Shown here: positions 38,619 through 47,874 of the stretch, one piece after another | Layout of the letters: every line of letters begins with the position of its first letter | Numbering within the stretch: position 1 is the stretch's first letter | Origin: Hamadaea tsunoensis DSM 44101 | Lineage (GTDB): Bacteria > Actinomycetota > Actinomycetes > Mycobacteriales > Micromonosporaceae | Direction of reading: 5' to 3' | Length of the DNA stretch: 64,000 nt | Assembly (NCBI RefSeq): GCF_000428945.1 | Contig: NZ_AUAX01000008.1 | Coordinates: 1-64,000, forward strand | Position numbers and translations under genes: made by a program | The notes under the pieces: model-generated | What the model was told of the DNA's origin: nothing | The model's input: the letters and a program-made list of their open reading frames with translations, nothing else | Database searches by the model: none

Positions 38619-39586
38619 GCCCCGACGACCTGCCGCAGCAGATCGGCGAACTCCAGCGGGCGCTCGATGTGCGGGCTGTGCCCCACGTTCGCGTACACGA
38701 CCTCCTCGTAGGGGCCGTAACGGTCGAGCACCTCCCGCGTCTCGGTCACCATCGGCTGCGGCGGGCGGCTCGCGGCACCGGGCCAGCCCGGCACCACACC
38801 CAGCTGACCCAGGTACGCGAGATCGAACAGCGACGTGTCGGACACGATCACGTCCTTGTCGCCGCGTACCCAGGTGACGGGCGGCTTCACCGGCAGGGCG
38901 GCGAAAGCGTCGGCGATGTCGTGGTTCGCCGGGTCCATCGCGTTGGCGACGCCGCGCGTACCGGCCGCGACGCCGGGCCAGTCCCCGGACGCGACGGAGT
39001 CGCCGGGGTAGTTGCCGTCACCGACCACGGTGGACAGAACCGTGTCGAGCAGGAGTTCCTCGTCGTCTCCGAGCGAAGCCGGATCCGCGACGTAACACGT
39101 CCGCAGCACCGTACGCGGGCTCGCGGCGTCCTCGCCCCGGTCCCCGGCGGCGAGGCGGGCGACGAAGTCGGCGTTGACGCTGCCCGCGCCGCCGATCCCG
39201 AAGCCGCGCGGCGACAGCGGCGACTCCAGCACCAGCGCGGCGACCCGGTCCGGCGCGGCGATCGCGAGATCCATGGCGACCCCGCCGCCCATCGAGTGGC
39301 CGACGACGACCGGGCGGGCCGGTTGCGCGTACACGTGGGGAAGGAGAGCGAGCAGATCGGCGCCGAACTCGCCCAGCCCGCAGGTGGCGTCGACGGGGGC
39401 CGCGTCGGTCGTGCCGTAACCGCGCAGGTCAGGCGCGACGATCCGCCAGTGCTCGGGCAGGTGCCGCAGGAGCGGCAGCCAGAAGTCTGCCGACGAACAG
39501 TTCCCGTGCACCAGAAGCACGGGCGGGCCGTCCAGCGGGCCGCGGACCAGGACGTTCTGCTCGATGCCACCAGCGCGGATCTTCAT
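38615..39586 (-). CDS. alpha/beta hydrolase
   Basis: This 323-aa alpha/beta hydrolase has a nucleophile elbow GHSMGG with Ser98, an oxyanion region [13 protein letters not shown] and a C-terminal [11 protein letters not shown] that carries the catalytic histidine. [11 protein letters not shown] is the usual loop after strand 4. The substrate is unknown. The ATG at 39586 starts at the first beta strand; earlier in-frame starts add a basic, unlikely segment. Confidence 0.87.
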   Translation of the reverse strand: MKIRAGGIEQNVLVRGPLDGPPVLLVHGNCSSADFWLPLLRHLPEHWRIVAPDLRGYGTTDAAPVDATCGLGEFGADLLALLPHVYAQPARPVVVGHSMGGGVAMDLAIAAPDRVAALVLESPLSPRGFGIGGAGSVNADFVARLAAGDRGEDAASPRTVLRTCYVADPASLGDDEELLLDTVLSTVVGDGNYPGDSVASGDWPGVAAGTRGVANAMDPANHDIADAFAALPVKPPVTWVRGDKDVIVSDTSLFDLAYLGQLGVVPGWPGAASRPPQPMVTETREVLDRYGPYEEVVYANVGHSPHIERPLEFADLLRQVVGA

Positions 39587-39660
39587 GGACCCGATGATGA
39601 CCCCGCGTACGCCTGATCGCTGTGGCGGGGACCGACATAGCGCCGGTCCCCGGGGTGTGC

Positions 39661-40428
39661 TCAACCCACGGTGAAGCTGTGCGTGTCGACGTGCTGCCTG
39701 CTGCCGTCCTTCTGCGACACCTCGTACGCCTCGATGACGTAGCTGCCCGCGTCGAGGTGCAGGGTCAGCGTGGCCTCGCCCTGGTCCGGGGCGCCCTTGT
39801 CCAGGTGGACCACGTCGTGCTTGACGACCTGCGCACCGGAGAGCACGTCGTAGTTGATCGTGGCTTCGAAGACGATCCCGGCCAGATGGATCCGCACGTC
39901 CCCGCCGACCTGGTCACCTTCCTGCGGCGAGATCACCCACACCGGGTACAGCGTGTCGACGGCACTCGCCCGGGTCAGCAGCGGGCCGTCCTTGAGCTGG
40001 ACCTTCGGCTTGCCGGTCACCGCGGTGACGGTCCAGGCCAGCTCCTGCAGCGCGATCGGCTCCGGAGTCTCACCGCCGGTGATGTCGACCGTCGTCGTGT
40101 CACCGCTGATCGACAGGCCCGCCAGCTGGGAACCCTCCGGCCACAGGCTGTGGTACTCCGGGTCGACGGCGTTCTGGTCCAGCATCTCCGACACGGCGAA
40201 CGAAGCCTTGTCCTCGGCACCGGTCTTGTCGCTGGAGTGGTACTCGCGGACCAGCTTCTGCGTACCGGCGTCGTCGATGCCGTAATACACCGGAACCGCC
40301 CCCTCCGCACCCTGTGTCGCGCTCTGCGACGGGCCCTGTGTCGCCGAGAGGGTGCCGGACTTCGGGGAGCAGGCGGTCGCACCGAGGGCGACGGCGAGGA
40401 GGGCGGCGGTGAGCCGGCGGCCAGTCAT
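39661..40428 (-). CDS. GerMN / Gmad2-domain lipoprotein
   Basis: This 255-aa lipoprotein has a signal peptide ending in the lipobox LGATAC. A GerMN-like domain (about 40-145, containing AVDPEYHSLWPEGSQL) is followed by a Gmad2 immunoglobulin-like domain (about 155-250, VWVISPQEGDQVGGDVRI, then SYVIEAYEVSQKDGS). The domain pair is also found in spore germination proteins and in actinobacterial surface lipoproteins such as LpqB relatives. A role at the cell envelope is likely; the precise one is unknown. ATG 40428 has GGAGA nine bases upstream. Confidence 0.85.
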   Translation of the reverse strand: MTGRRLTAALLAVALGATACSPKSGTLSATQGPSQSATQGAEGAVPVYYGIDDAGTQKLVREYHSSDKTGAEDKASFAVSEMLDQNAVDPEYHSLWPEGSQLAGLSISGDTTTVDITGGETPEPIALQELAWTVTAVTGKPKVQLKDGPLLTRASAVDTLYPVWVISPQEGDQVGGDVRIHLAGIVFEATINYDVLSGAQVVKHDVVHLDKGAPDQGEATLTLHLDAGSYVIEAYEVSQKDGSRQHVDTHSFTVG

Positions 40429-40507
40429 GACCGGCATTCTCCACCGGCGCGACTTGGGGCGCGCTTCCGGCCTTGAACCACCTTCACGGTTTCGGCCGAT
40501 TGCGTTC

Positions 40508-40925
40508 GACCTTTGTCATGATTGTCCGATACGGGCCTCGGGGCAGGTCCGCTCTCATGATCATGTAGCGCTATTCCGGCGATGGGTGCCGCTTGGGCTT
40601 GATCATGTAGCGCCATATCGGCGGGCGAGCGTCTTCTCGCCGGAACGGCGTCGGCTGTCGCCCGCGATGCGGGAACGATCTTCCGCCAGGTGAACCATGG
40701 CCGCCGATTTCTTGATCGTTTGCGGCTGGGGTGCAATTCCAGCCCGATCTGCATGATCGTTTACGCGTGAGGTGTAGCCAGAGGCGGTCAGCGCGCTCCA
40801 GAACCGTAAACGATCATGCAGTGGGCGGCCGTATTCACACCACAGCCGTAAACGATCAACCCCACCGGGCCCACCGACCACCGACCACCGACGGGCGTCC
40901 ATATCGGACAGTCGCGACGAAGGTC
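40508..40925. repeat. dispersed repeat, family 2, long copy with terminal inverted repeats
   Basis: This element of about 418 bp fills the gap between the GerMN lipoprotein gene and ribH. Its ends, 40508-40531 and 40902-40925, are inverted repeats matching at 20 of 24 positions (outer ends GACCTT, inner TGTCCGATA). Inside are two direct repeats beginning TGATCATGTAGCGC (40558 and 40600). A nested palindrome follows: outer arms 40712-40733 and 40836-40859, and perfect 16-bp inner arms 40750-40765 and 40805-40820, all based on TGATCGTTTACGG. No transposase is encoded. The remaining intergenic bases up to 40983 hold a duplicated CCGGAAAGATGGAA-like unit. Confidence 0.82.
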
Positions 40926-40983
40926 AGACCGGAGCGGCCGCCGGAAAGATGGAACGGCCGTCGGAAAGATGGAAGACGCGCGG

Positions 40984-41460
40984 TCAGCCGATGTCGCGCA
41001 GTGCGACGGCGGCGTCGAGGGCCGCGACCGTCGACGCCCACCCCTTGTCCTCTTTGGACTCCGGCAGCCCCGCCCGCTCCCGCGCCTGCTCCAGCGTGTT
41101 CACGGTCAGGACGCCCTGGCCGATCGGCGTGTGCTCGTCGAGCGCGATCCGGGTGAGCCCGTCGGTGACGGACCGGCAGACGTAGTCGAAGTGCGCCGTG
41201 TCGCCGCGGATGACGACGCCGAGGGCCACCACCGCGTCGCACGCCCGGGCCAGCGCCTGGGCGACGACGGGGATCTCGACCGACCCGGCGACCCGGGCGA
41301 CCGTGATGTCCTCGGGCTTGATGCCGCTGGCCAGCGCCGCTTCCCGGGCTCGCGCGAGCATGGTGTCGACGAGTTCGGCGTGCCACCGGGTGGCCACGAT
41401 GCCGATCGTCAGCCCGGTCGCGTCGACCGTGTGCAGCGCGGGTTCACCGAATCCGGCCAT
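40984..41460 (-). CDS. ribH: 6,7-dimethyl-8-ribityllumazine synthase
   Basis: It condenses the RibBA product (dihydroxybutanone phosphate) with the RibD product to form lumazine, the precursor of riboflavin. The 158-aa protein has VARVAGSVEIPVVAQALAR and the catalytic-His region GVVIRGDTAHFDYVC, with PIGQGVLTVNT further on. ATG lies three bases after the ribBA stop. It is the last gene of the rib operon. Confidence 0.97.
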   Translation of the reverse strand: MAGFGEPALHTVDATGLTIGIVATRWHAELVDTMLARAREAALASGIKPEDITVARVAGSVEIPVVAQALARACDAVVALGVVIRGDTAHFDYVCRSVTDGLTRIALDEHTPIGQGVLTVNTLEQARERAGLPESKEDKGWASTVAALDAAVALRDIG

Positions 41461-41463
41461 GCT

Positions 41464-42684
41464 CTAGACCGTCCCTTCGCCCGGAAGTTCCAGCAGGTGA
41501 CCCATGCGGTCCCGCTTGGTCTGGAGGTAGCGGAGGTTCTCGGGGTGGGCGCGTACCGGCAGCGGTTCGCGGCCGACGACGGCCAGTCCGTAGCCCTCCA
41601 GCCCGGCGCGCTTGGCCGGGTTGTTGGTGAGCAGCCGCATCGTGCGTACGCCGAGGTCGTAGAGGATCTGCGCGCCGGTGCCGTAGTCGCGGGCGTCCGC
41701 CGGCAGGCCGAGGTCGAGGTTGGCGTCGACCGTGTCGCGGCCGTCGTCCTGCAACTGGTACGCCTGCAGCTTGTGCAGCAGTCCGATGCCCCGGCCCTCG
41801 TGACCGCGCATGTAGAGCACGATCCCGCGGCCCTCCTGCGCGACGCGTTCCATGGCGGCGTGCAGCTGGGGTCCGCAGTCGCAGCGCAGGCTGGTGAACA
41901 CGTCGCCGGTGAGGCATTCCGAGTGCACGCGGACGAGGACGTCGCGGCCGTCGGCGATGTCGCCGTAGACGAGCGCGATGTGCTCGGTGTTGTCGTTGGC
42001 GGCGCGGTAGCCGACGGCGGTGAACTCGCCGAACTCGGTGGGCAGCCGGGCCCCCGCGATCCGCTCGACCAGCCGCTCGGTACGCCGCCGGTACTCGATC
42101 AGGTCGGCGATGGAGATCAGGGCGAGGCCGTGCTCCTCGGCGAACCGGGTGAGGTCGGGCAGCCGCATCATCGAGCCGTCGTCGTTGACCAGCTCGCAGA
42201 TCGCCGCGGCGGGCCGCAGTCCGGCGAGGGTCGCGAGGTCGACGGCCGCCTCGGTGTGCCCGGGCCGGCGCAGGACGCCGCCCGACCGGGCGCGCAGCGG
42301 CACCACGTGCCCGGGGCGGGACAGGTCGCTGGGCTTGGTGGCCGGGTCGGCGAGCAGCCGGATGGTGTGTGCCCGCTCGGCGGCCGAGATGCCGGTGGTG
42401 ACGCCCTCGCGGGCGTCGACGGTGACCGTGAAGGCGGTCCCCTTGCGGTCCTGGTTGGTGTGCCACTGCGGCGGCAGGTCGAGCCGGTCCGCCTCTTCCT
42501 CGGGCAGCGGCGCGCACACGTAGCCAGAGCTGTAGCGGATGGTGAAGGCGAGCAGTTCCGTGGTCGCGTGCTCGGCCGCGAAGACGAGGTCCCCTTCGTT
42601 CTCGCGGTCCTCGTCGTCGACCACGACGACGGCCCGGCCGGCCTTGATCTCGGCGATGGCGGTCTCGATCGTCGACAGGGTCAT
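41464..42684 (-). CDS. ribBA: DHBP synthase / GTP cyclohydrolase II
   Basis: This bifunctional 406-aa enzyme supplies both riboflavin precursors. The N-terminal half (about 1-205) is 3,4-dihydroxy-2-butanone-4-phosphate synthase with [13 protein letters not shown] and GRPGH-like [11 protein letters not shown]. The C-terminal half (about 210-400) is GTP cyclohydrolase II, with zinc ligands in [18 protein letters not shown] and the motif [14 protein letters not shown] 42684 overlaps the ribE stop (ATGA). Confidence 0.97.
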   Translation of the reverse strand: MTLSTIETAIAEIKAGRAVVVVDDEDRENEGDLVFAAEHATTELLAFTIRYSSGYVCAPLPEEEADRLDLPPQWHTNQDRKGTAFTVTVDAREGVTTGISAAERAHTIRLLADPATKPSDLSRPGHVVPLRARSGGVLRRPGHTEAAVDLATLAGLRPAAAICELVNDDGSMMRLPDLTRFAEEHGLALISIADLIEYRRRTERLVERIAGARLPTEFGEFTAVGYRAANDNTEHIALVYGDIADGRDVLVRVHSECLTGDVFTSLRCDCGPQLHAAMERVAQEGRGIVLYMRGHEGRGIGLLHKLQAYQLQDDGRDTVDANLDLGLPADARDYGTGAQILYDLGVRTMRLLTNNPAKRAGLEGYGLAVVGREPLPVRAHPENLRYLQTKRDRMGHLLELPGEGTV

Positions 42685-43298
42685 GCCTGTTCTCCCTTGA
42701 GTGCACCGGTCTGCGGCGCCACGAGCTTCTCGACGTACTTCGCCACGATGTCCACCTCGATGTTGACAGCATCGCCGATGCCTTTGCGGCCCAACGTGGT
42801 CAGCTCGAGGGTGGTGGGGATGAGGCTCACCGAGAAGGAGGCGTCGCCCACCTCAACGACGGTCAGGGAGATGCCGTCCACGGTGATGGAGCCCTTTTCA
42901 ACCACATAGCGGGCAAGATCCCTGGGAAGGGTGAAATGTACGGTTTCCCAGAGGTCACCCGGTGTCCGCCCGGTGATGGTCGCGACGCCGTCCACGTGAC
43001 CCTGCACGATGTGCCCGCCCAGCCGGTCGGAGACCTTCACGGCGCGCTCCAGGTTCACCCGGTCGCCCACCGCCAGGCCGCCCAGCGAGCTGCGGTCGAA
43101 GGACTCCTTCATGACCTCGGTGGTGAAGGTGTCGCCGAGGTTCTCGACGACGGTCAGGCAGACGCCGTTGACGGCGATCGAGTCGCCGTGGGCCGCGTCC
43201 GCGGTCACCACCGGACCCCGGATGCCCAGCCTCGCCCCCTGACCCTTCCAGGTCAGCTCCACGACCTCGCCCAGCTCTTCCACGATGCCGGTGAACAC
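42681..43298 (-). CDS. ribE: riboflavin synthase, alpha subunit
   Basis: It dismutates two lumazine molecules to riboflavin. The 205-aa protein is a tandem of two lumazine-binding barrels, [12 protein letters not shown] with [10 protein letters not shown] (about 1-95) and GHVDGVATI with [11 protein letters not shown] (about 97-195). GTG starts two bases after the ribD stop. It is coupled to ribBA. Confidence 0.97.
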   Translation of the reverse strand: MFTGIVEELGEVVELTWKGQGARLGIRGPVVTADAAHGDSIAVNGVCLTVVENLGDTFTTEVMKESFDRSSLGGLAVGDRVNLERAVKVSDRLGGHIVQGHVDGVATITGRTPGDLWETVHFTLPRDLARYVVEKGSITVDGISLTVVEVGDASFSVSLIPTTLELTTLGRKGIGDAVNIEVDIVAKYVEKLVAPQTGALKGEQA

Positions 43299-43300
43299 GG

Positions 43301-44365
43301 CTAATTCTCCCTCTTCGGCACGGCGGTGATCCGCAGATCGGGTCCTACCCGGTCAACATCCGTCACATCGAGTTCGATCGCCTCGGTGATCGTCCTCACA
43401 CCCGCCCCCATCAGCGCGGTGGGACCCGCGCCGAGCAGCTTCGGCGCGACATACCCGACGATCTTGTCGACCAGCCCGGCCGCGAGGAACGCTCCGGCCA
43501 GCGTCGGGCCGCCTTCCAGCAGGGCGCTGCGTACGCCGCGCTCGTACAGCTGCTCGCTCAGGGCGGTCAGGTCGACCTGGCCGTGCTCGTCGGCGCCCAC
43601 CTCGGCCGCGGTCGCGATCCAGGTGACGGCGGCGCCGTCGCGTACCTTGGCGGTGGCGGGCGTACGCCCGGAGCTGTCGACCACCACCCGCAGCGGCTGC
43701 CGGATCGCGAGACTGCCGTCGCGCAGGTTGCGGGCGGTCAGCCGGGAGTCGTCGGCGATGACCGTGCCGACCCCGACGATGATCGCGTCCACGGTCCCGC
43801 GCAGCGCGTGCACGTCCATCCGGGACGCCTCGGACGTGATCCACATGCTTGTACCGTCCGCCGCCGCCGACCGGCCGTCGATCGTCGAGGCGAACTTCCA
43901 GATCAGGTAGGGGCGCTGACGGCGGACGGACGCGAGCCACATGATGTTGCCGCGGCTGGCCTCGGCCTCGCGTACGCCGGTGACGACCTGGACGCCGGCC
44001 TCGCGCAGCGTGTCCACGCCGCCCCCGGCCGGCCGGGTCGGGTCGATGACGGCGATGACCACGCGGGTGACCCCGGCCCGGATGAGCGCCTGGCTGCACG
44101 GCCCGGTACGCCCGGTGTGGTTGCACGGTTCCAGCGTCACGACCGCCGTGCCGCCCTTGGCCCGCTCACCGGCCTGGGCGAGAGCGACGATCTCGGCGTG
44201 CGGCCCGCCGGCGTAGGCGTGGAAGCCCTCACCGGCCACGTCGCCCTCGGCGTCCAGGATCACGCAGCCCACCACGGGATTGGGGCTGGTCGTGCCGAGC
44301 CCGCGGGCGGCGAGTTCGATCGCCCGGGCCATCGCGGCGTGCTCGGCGGGTGTGGCCTCCGTCAT
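43301..44365 (-). CDS. ribD: riboflavin deaminase/reductase
   Basis: This 354-aa bifunctional enzyme deaminates and then reduces the pyrimidine intermediate. The N-terminal deaminase (about 8-130) binds zinc through HAE and the two cysteines of PCNHTGRTGPCSQAL. The C-terminal reductase (about 150-350) has RPYLIWKFASTIDGRSA and SALLEGGPTLAGAFL. ATG 44365 is chosen (MTEATPAEHAAM). No FMN riboswitch is seen in the 73 nt before it, so regulation of this operon is unclear. Confidence 0.95.
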   Translation of the reverse strand: MTEATPAEHAAMARAIELAARGLGTTSPNPVVGCVILDAEGDVAGEGFHAYAGGPHAEIVALAQAGERAKGGTAVVTLEPCNHTGRTGPCSQALIRAGVTRVVIAVIDPTRPAGGGVDTLREAGVQVVTGVREAEASRGNIMWLASVRRQRPYLIWKFASTIDGRSAAADGTSMWITSEASRMDVHALRGTVDAIIVGVGTVIADDSRLTARNLRDGSLAIRQPLRVVVDSSGRTPATAKVRDGAAVTWIATAAEVGADEHGQVDLTALSEQLYERGVRSALLEGGPTLAGAFLAAGLVDKIVGYVAPKLLGAGPTALMGAGVRTITEAIELDVTDVDRVGPDLRITAVPKREN

Positions 44366-44438
44366 GAAGTCATCTTCGCGTACGCGTTGCGGCCGGGTGA
44401 GCCCAGGCGGGTCGCGGCGTCCTAGATCACAAACCGGA

Positions 44439-45482
44439 TCACGAACCGGGAGTGCTGTCGCTGCCGTATTCGCTGACCGCACGCTGCAGCGGGATGCCGT
44501 AGGGCGGGGTGAACGGCTCGTCGTCCTCCTCGGCCCGGCGGCGGTCGATCGCCACGAAGGAGCCCGGCTGCGTCTTCGCGACCGACTTCATCTCGGACGC
44601 GGCGGCGATCACCTCCCGGGGATCGGTGAACACCCGCGAGGTCGACAGCGCGACGCCGATCGAGAGCGTGACCAGGTTGGCCCGCTGCACGTTGCCCCGC
44701 CGGTCGGTGATCTCCAGATAGCCCCGGGCCGCCGCGACCGGGTCGTACAGTTCGTCGGCCGCCGACTCGAACAGCTCGACCGCGCGGGTGGTGACCGGGC
44801 GTACCTGCTCGGGGGTGAGCACGAGGACGAAGTCGTCGCCGCCGACGTGGCCGACGAACACGGGCGGCAGGCCGGCCTCGACGACGGCGCGGTGGCAGGC
44901 CCGGGCCAGCGCGGTGATGAAATCGTCGCCCCGGCCGAACCCGTACGCGTCGTTGACCGCCTTGAACCGGTCCACGTCGATGTAGCAGACGGCGTAGTCG
45001 ACGCCGCTGTGGACGCGGTCGTTGATCTCCCGCAGGATGCGGGTGTTGCCGGGCAGTCCGGTCAGCGGCGAGACCTCGCGGTACTCCTGGTTGCGCCGCA
45101 GCGTGGAGCGTACGCGGGCGACCAGTTCGAGGGTGTCGAACGGTTTGACGAGGTAGTCGTCGGCCCCTGCCGACAACCCGAGCACCTTGTCTGCGGTCAT
45201 CGCGCGGGCGGTCAGCATGATGATCGGCAGCGCCGCGGTCATCGGGTCGGCCCGCAGCCGCCGGGTCAGGCCGAGGCCGTCCATCCGCGGCATGGTCAGG
45301 TCCACGATGGCCAGATCGGGCCGGCGGGTCTCGATCACCTCCAGGGCCGCCTCGCCGTCGCACGCGGTCATCACGTCGAAGCCGTGCAGCCGGAGGTTGA
45401 CCTCGACGAACCGCACGATGTCACGGTCGTCGTCGACGACCAGAATGACCTCCGCGCTGCCGTCCTGACCCGGATAGCTCAC
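44439..45482 (-). CDS. response regulator with GGDEF-like domain
   Basis: This 347-aa protein has a receiver domain (about 10-125) with VVDDDRD, the phosphoacceptor in DLAIVDLTMPRMDG and the conserved Lys in DDYLVKPF. A diguanylate-cyclase-like domain follows (about 135-320), with LTGLPGNTRI, YIDVDRFKAVND and VGGDDFVLVL. The signature is GGDDF rather than GGDEF and there is no RxxD inhibitory site five residues before it, so cyclase activity is doubtful. No kinase gene is adjacent. It lies between rpe and the rib operon on the same strand. Confidence 0.88.
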   Translation of the reverse strand: MSYPGQDGSAEVILVVDDDRDIVRFVEVNLRLHGFDVMTACDGEAALEVIETRRPDLAIVDLTMPRMDGLGLTRRLRADPMTAALPIIMLTARAMTADKVLGLSAGADDYLVKPFDTLELVARVRSTLRRNQEYREVSPLTGLPGNTRILREINDRVHSGVDYAVCYIDVDRFKAVNDAYGFGRGDDFITALARACHRAVVEAGLPPVFVGHVGGDDFVLVLTPEQVRPVTTRAVELFESAADELYDPVAAARGYLEITDRRGNVQRANLVTLSIGVALSTSRVFTDPREVIAAASEMKSVAKTQPGSFVAIDRRRAEEDDEPFTPPYGIPLQRAVSEYGSDSTPGS

Positions 45483-45647
45483 CCAGCCGACCCCAACCGT
45501 CTGAAAGCGCCAGTCACCAGATACCGACCCGGAAACCCGAGAAGGTTCGAAGTTTACGACAGGTACTCACATACGTACTCTCGGCTGATCGTCTGGAGTC
45601 GGATCTCGGACAGTCCCTTGCGAACTTGGTCGATCCGGACCCCTACC

Positions 45648-46304
45648 TCACCGGGTGGCGAGGGCCCGCAGGCGGCGACAGGCCTCGGCCGGATCGGCGG
45701 CACCGTAGACCGCCGTGCCCGCCACGAACGCGTCCGCGCCGGCGGTCGCGGCCGCCTCGATCGTGTCGTCCGCGATGCCGCCGTCGACCTCGATGCGTAC
45801 CTGGAGGTGGCCGGCGTTCACGTGCTGCCGGGCGGTACGCACCTTCGCGAGCATCTCCGGCATGAACCGCTGGCCGCCGAAGCCCGCCTTGATCGTCATG
45901 ATCAGCAGCGTGTCGAAGTGCGGCAGCAGCTCCAGGTACGGCTCGACGGGCGTGTCCCGGTCGATCGCGAGCCCGGCCAGCGCACCGGCGGACCGGAGGG
46001 TCTTGGCCAGCCCGACCGGGTCGGCCGCCGCCTCGGCATGGAAGGTCACGTTGTACGCGCCGGCCTCGGCGTACCCGGGCGCCCAGCGGTCGGGCGCCTC
46101 GATCATCAGGTGGACGTCGAACGGGAGGTCCGTCGCGCCGCGCAGGCTGCGCACCACGGGCAGGCCGATCGTGAGATTCGGCACGAAGTGGTTGTCCATG
46201 ACATCGACGTGCAGCCAGTCGGCGGAGCCGTGCACGGCCGCCGCGGCGTCCGCGAGGCGGGAGAAGTCGGCGGCGAGCAGACTGGGGGCGATGATCGGCG
46301 TCAC
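45648..46304 (-). CDS. rpe: ribulose-phosphate 3-epimerase
   Basis: It interconverts ribulose 5-phosphate and xylulose 5-phosphate in the pentose phosphate pathway; ribulose 5-phosphate is also the RibBA substrate. The 218-aa TIM barrel has [34 protein letters not shown] and [17 protein letters not shown], with metal-binding His and Asp residues. It starts with GTG, divergent from def. Confidence 0.97.
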   Translation of the reverse strand: MTPIIAPSLLAADFSRLADAAAAVHGSADWLHVDVMDNHFVPNLTIGLPVVRSLRGATDLPFDVHLMIEAPDRWAPGYAEAGAYNVTFHAEAAADPVGLAKTLRSAGALAGLAIDRDTPVEPYLELLPHFDTLLIMTIKAGFGGQRFMPEMLAKVRTARQHVNAGHLQVRIEVDGGIADDTIEAAATAGADAFVAGTAVYGAADPAEACRRLRALATR

Positions 46305-46377
46305 GCGCTCAGCCTAACCGCCGGACGGCGGCAGCATAGACTCAAGGGCACAACCGTGGAGTGAGGAGTCCCGAGTC

Positions 46378-46935
46378 GTGACCGTGCAGCCCATCCGCCA
46401 TTTCGGCGACCCCGTCCTGCGTACGCCGGCCGACCCGGTCGTGACGTTCGACAAGGAGCTCCGGCGGCTGGTGAAGGACCTGCAGGACACGATGCAGAAG
46501 GCCGGCGGCGCGGGTCTGGCGGCTCCCCAGATCGGGGTGAGCCTGCGGGTGTTCTCCTTCGACGTCGACGACGTGCTCGGCTACATGGTCAACCCGGTGC
46601 TGGAGTTCCCGGACGAGGAGGAGCAGGACGGTCCGGAGGGCTGCCTGTCGCTGCCCGGCCTGTACTTCGACACCAAGCGGCGGCAGAACGTCATCGCCAA
46701 GGGCTTCCACGAGTCCGGCGACCCGATGCAGCTCGTCGGCACCGGCCTGATGGCCCGCTGCATCCAGCACGAGACCGACCACCTCGACGGCGTCATCTTC
46801 ATCGACCGGCTGGACAACACCGGCCGCAAGGCCGCGCTGAAGGAGATCCGCCGCGCCGAGTGGTACGACCCGACCAACACCCGGGTGAAAGTGAGCCCGC
46901 ACAGCGCCCCCAGCCCGTTCGGACTGGCCCGTTAG
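46378..46935 (+). CDS. def: peptide deformylase
   Basis: It removes the formyl group from nascent proteins. The 185-aa metalloenzyme has all three motifs: [17 protein letters not shown] (metal Cys) and QHETDHLDG (two metal His and catalytic Glu). It starts with GTG. It heads the def-fmt-rsmB set, whose enzymes act at translation start and on the ribosome. Confidence 0.98.
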   Translation: MTVQPIRHFGDPVLRTPADPVVTFDKELRRLVKDLQDTMQKAGGAGLAAPQIGVSLRVFSFDVDDVLGYMVNPVLEFPDEEEQDGPEGCLSLPGLYFDTKRRQNVIAKGFHESGDPMQLVGTGLMARCIQHETDHLDGVIFIDRLDNTGRKAALKEIRRAEWYDPTNTRVKVSPHSAPSPFGLAR

Positions 46936-46945
46936 GAGCGGCGGC

Positions 46946-47872
46946 ATGCGTCTCGTCTTCGCCGGCACACCCGAGGTCGCCCTGCCGTCGCTGGACGCGA
47001 TCGCCGCGTCCCGGCACGAGCTCGTGGCCGTCGTCACTCGCCCGGACGCGCCGGCGGGCCGGGGCCAGCGGCTGGTCCGCTCCCCCGCCGGGGCCTGGGC
47101 CGACGAGCACGGCGTCGAGGTGCTCACCCCCGCCAAGCCCCGCGACCCGGAGTTCCTGGAGCGGCTGGGCGCGATCGCGCCGGACTGCGTACCCGTGGTG
47201 GCCTACGGCGCGCTGGTGCCGCCCGCGGCGCTGGAGATACCGCGGTTCGGCTGGGTGAACCTGCACTTCTCGCTGCTGCCCGCGTGGCGCGGCGCGGCGC
47301 CGGTGCAGCACGCCGTGTGGCACGGTGACGAGGTCACGGGCGCCTCGGTGTTCCAGCTGGAGGCCGGTCTGGACACCGGGCCGGTGTTCGGCACGCTGGT
47401 GGAGCCGATCAAGCCCGCCGACACCTCCGGCGACCTGCTCGACCGGCTGGCCGTCGACGGCGCGGGCCTGCTGGTGACGGTCCTGGACGCGATCGAGGAG
47501 GGCGCGGTGACACCGGTGCCGCAGCCGCCCGACGGCGTCTCCCTCGCCCCGAAGATCACCGTCGAGGACGCCCAGGTCCGCTGGGACACCCCGGCGTTCG
47601 CGGTCGACCGGCTGGTCCGCGCCGCGACCCCGGCTCCCGGCGCGTGGACCACGTTCCGCGGCGACCGGGTCAAGCTCGGCCCGGTGTCCCCGCTGCCCGG
47701 CGGCCCGAAGCTGGCGCCCGGCGACCTCCTCGTGGACAAGAAGCAGGTCCTGGTGGGTACCACCACCGACCCCGTGATCCTCGGTGAGGTCCGCGCGGCC
47801 GGCAAGAAGGCGATGTCCGCCGTGGACTGGGCGCGCGGCGTCCGGCCCGGCTCGGAAGACAGGCTGGTCTAG
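46946..47872 (+). CDS. fmt: methionyl-tRNA formyltransferase
   Basis: It formylates initiator Met-tRNA using 10-formyl-THF. The 308-aa protein has [19 protein letters not shown] at the N-terminus. The catalytic segment [19 protein letters not shown] and an OB-fold C-terminal domain (about 210-308) follow. ATG lies ten bases after the def stop and is preceded by AGGAG overlapping that stop. Confidence 0.97.
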   Translation: MRLVFAGTPEVALPSLDAIAASRHELVAVVTRPDAPAGRGQRLVRSPAGAWADEHGVEVLTPAKPRDPEFLERLGAIAPDCVPVVAYGALVPPAALEIPRFGWVNLHFSLLPAWRGAAPVQHAVWHGDEVTGASVFQLEAGLDTGPVFGTLVEPIKPADTSGDLLDRLAVDGAGLLVTVLDAIEEGAVTPVPQPPDGVSLAPKITVEDAQVRWDTPAFAVDRLVRAATPAPGAWTTFRGDRVKLGPVSPLPGGPKLAPGDLLVDKKQVLVGTTTDPVILGEVRAAGKKAMSAVDWARGVRPGSEDRLV

Positions 47873-47874
47873 AA

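Noticed and set aside
40508-40925. CRISPR array
   Set aside because: The repeats are palindromic and alternating in orientation, with no regular unique spacers and no cas genes.
44366-44438. FMN riboswitch before ribD
   Set aside because: The gap is only 73 nt and lacks RFN-element sequences.
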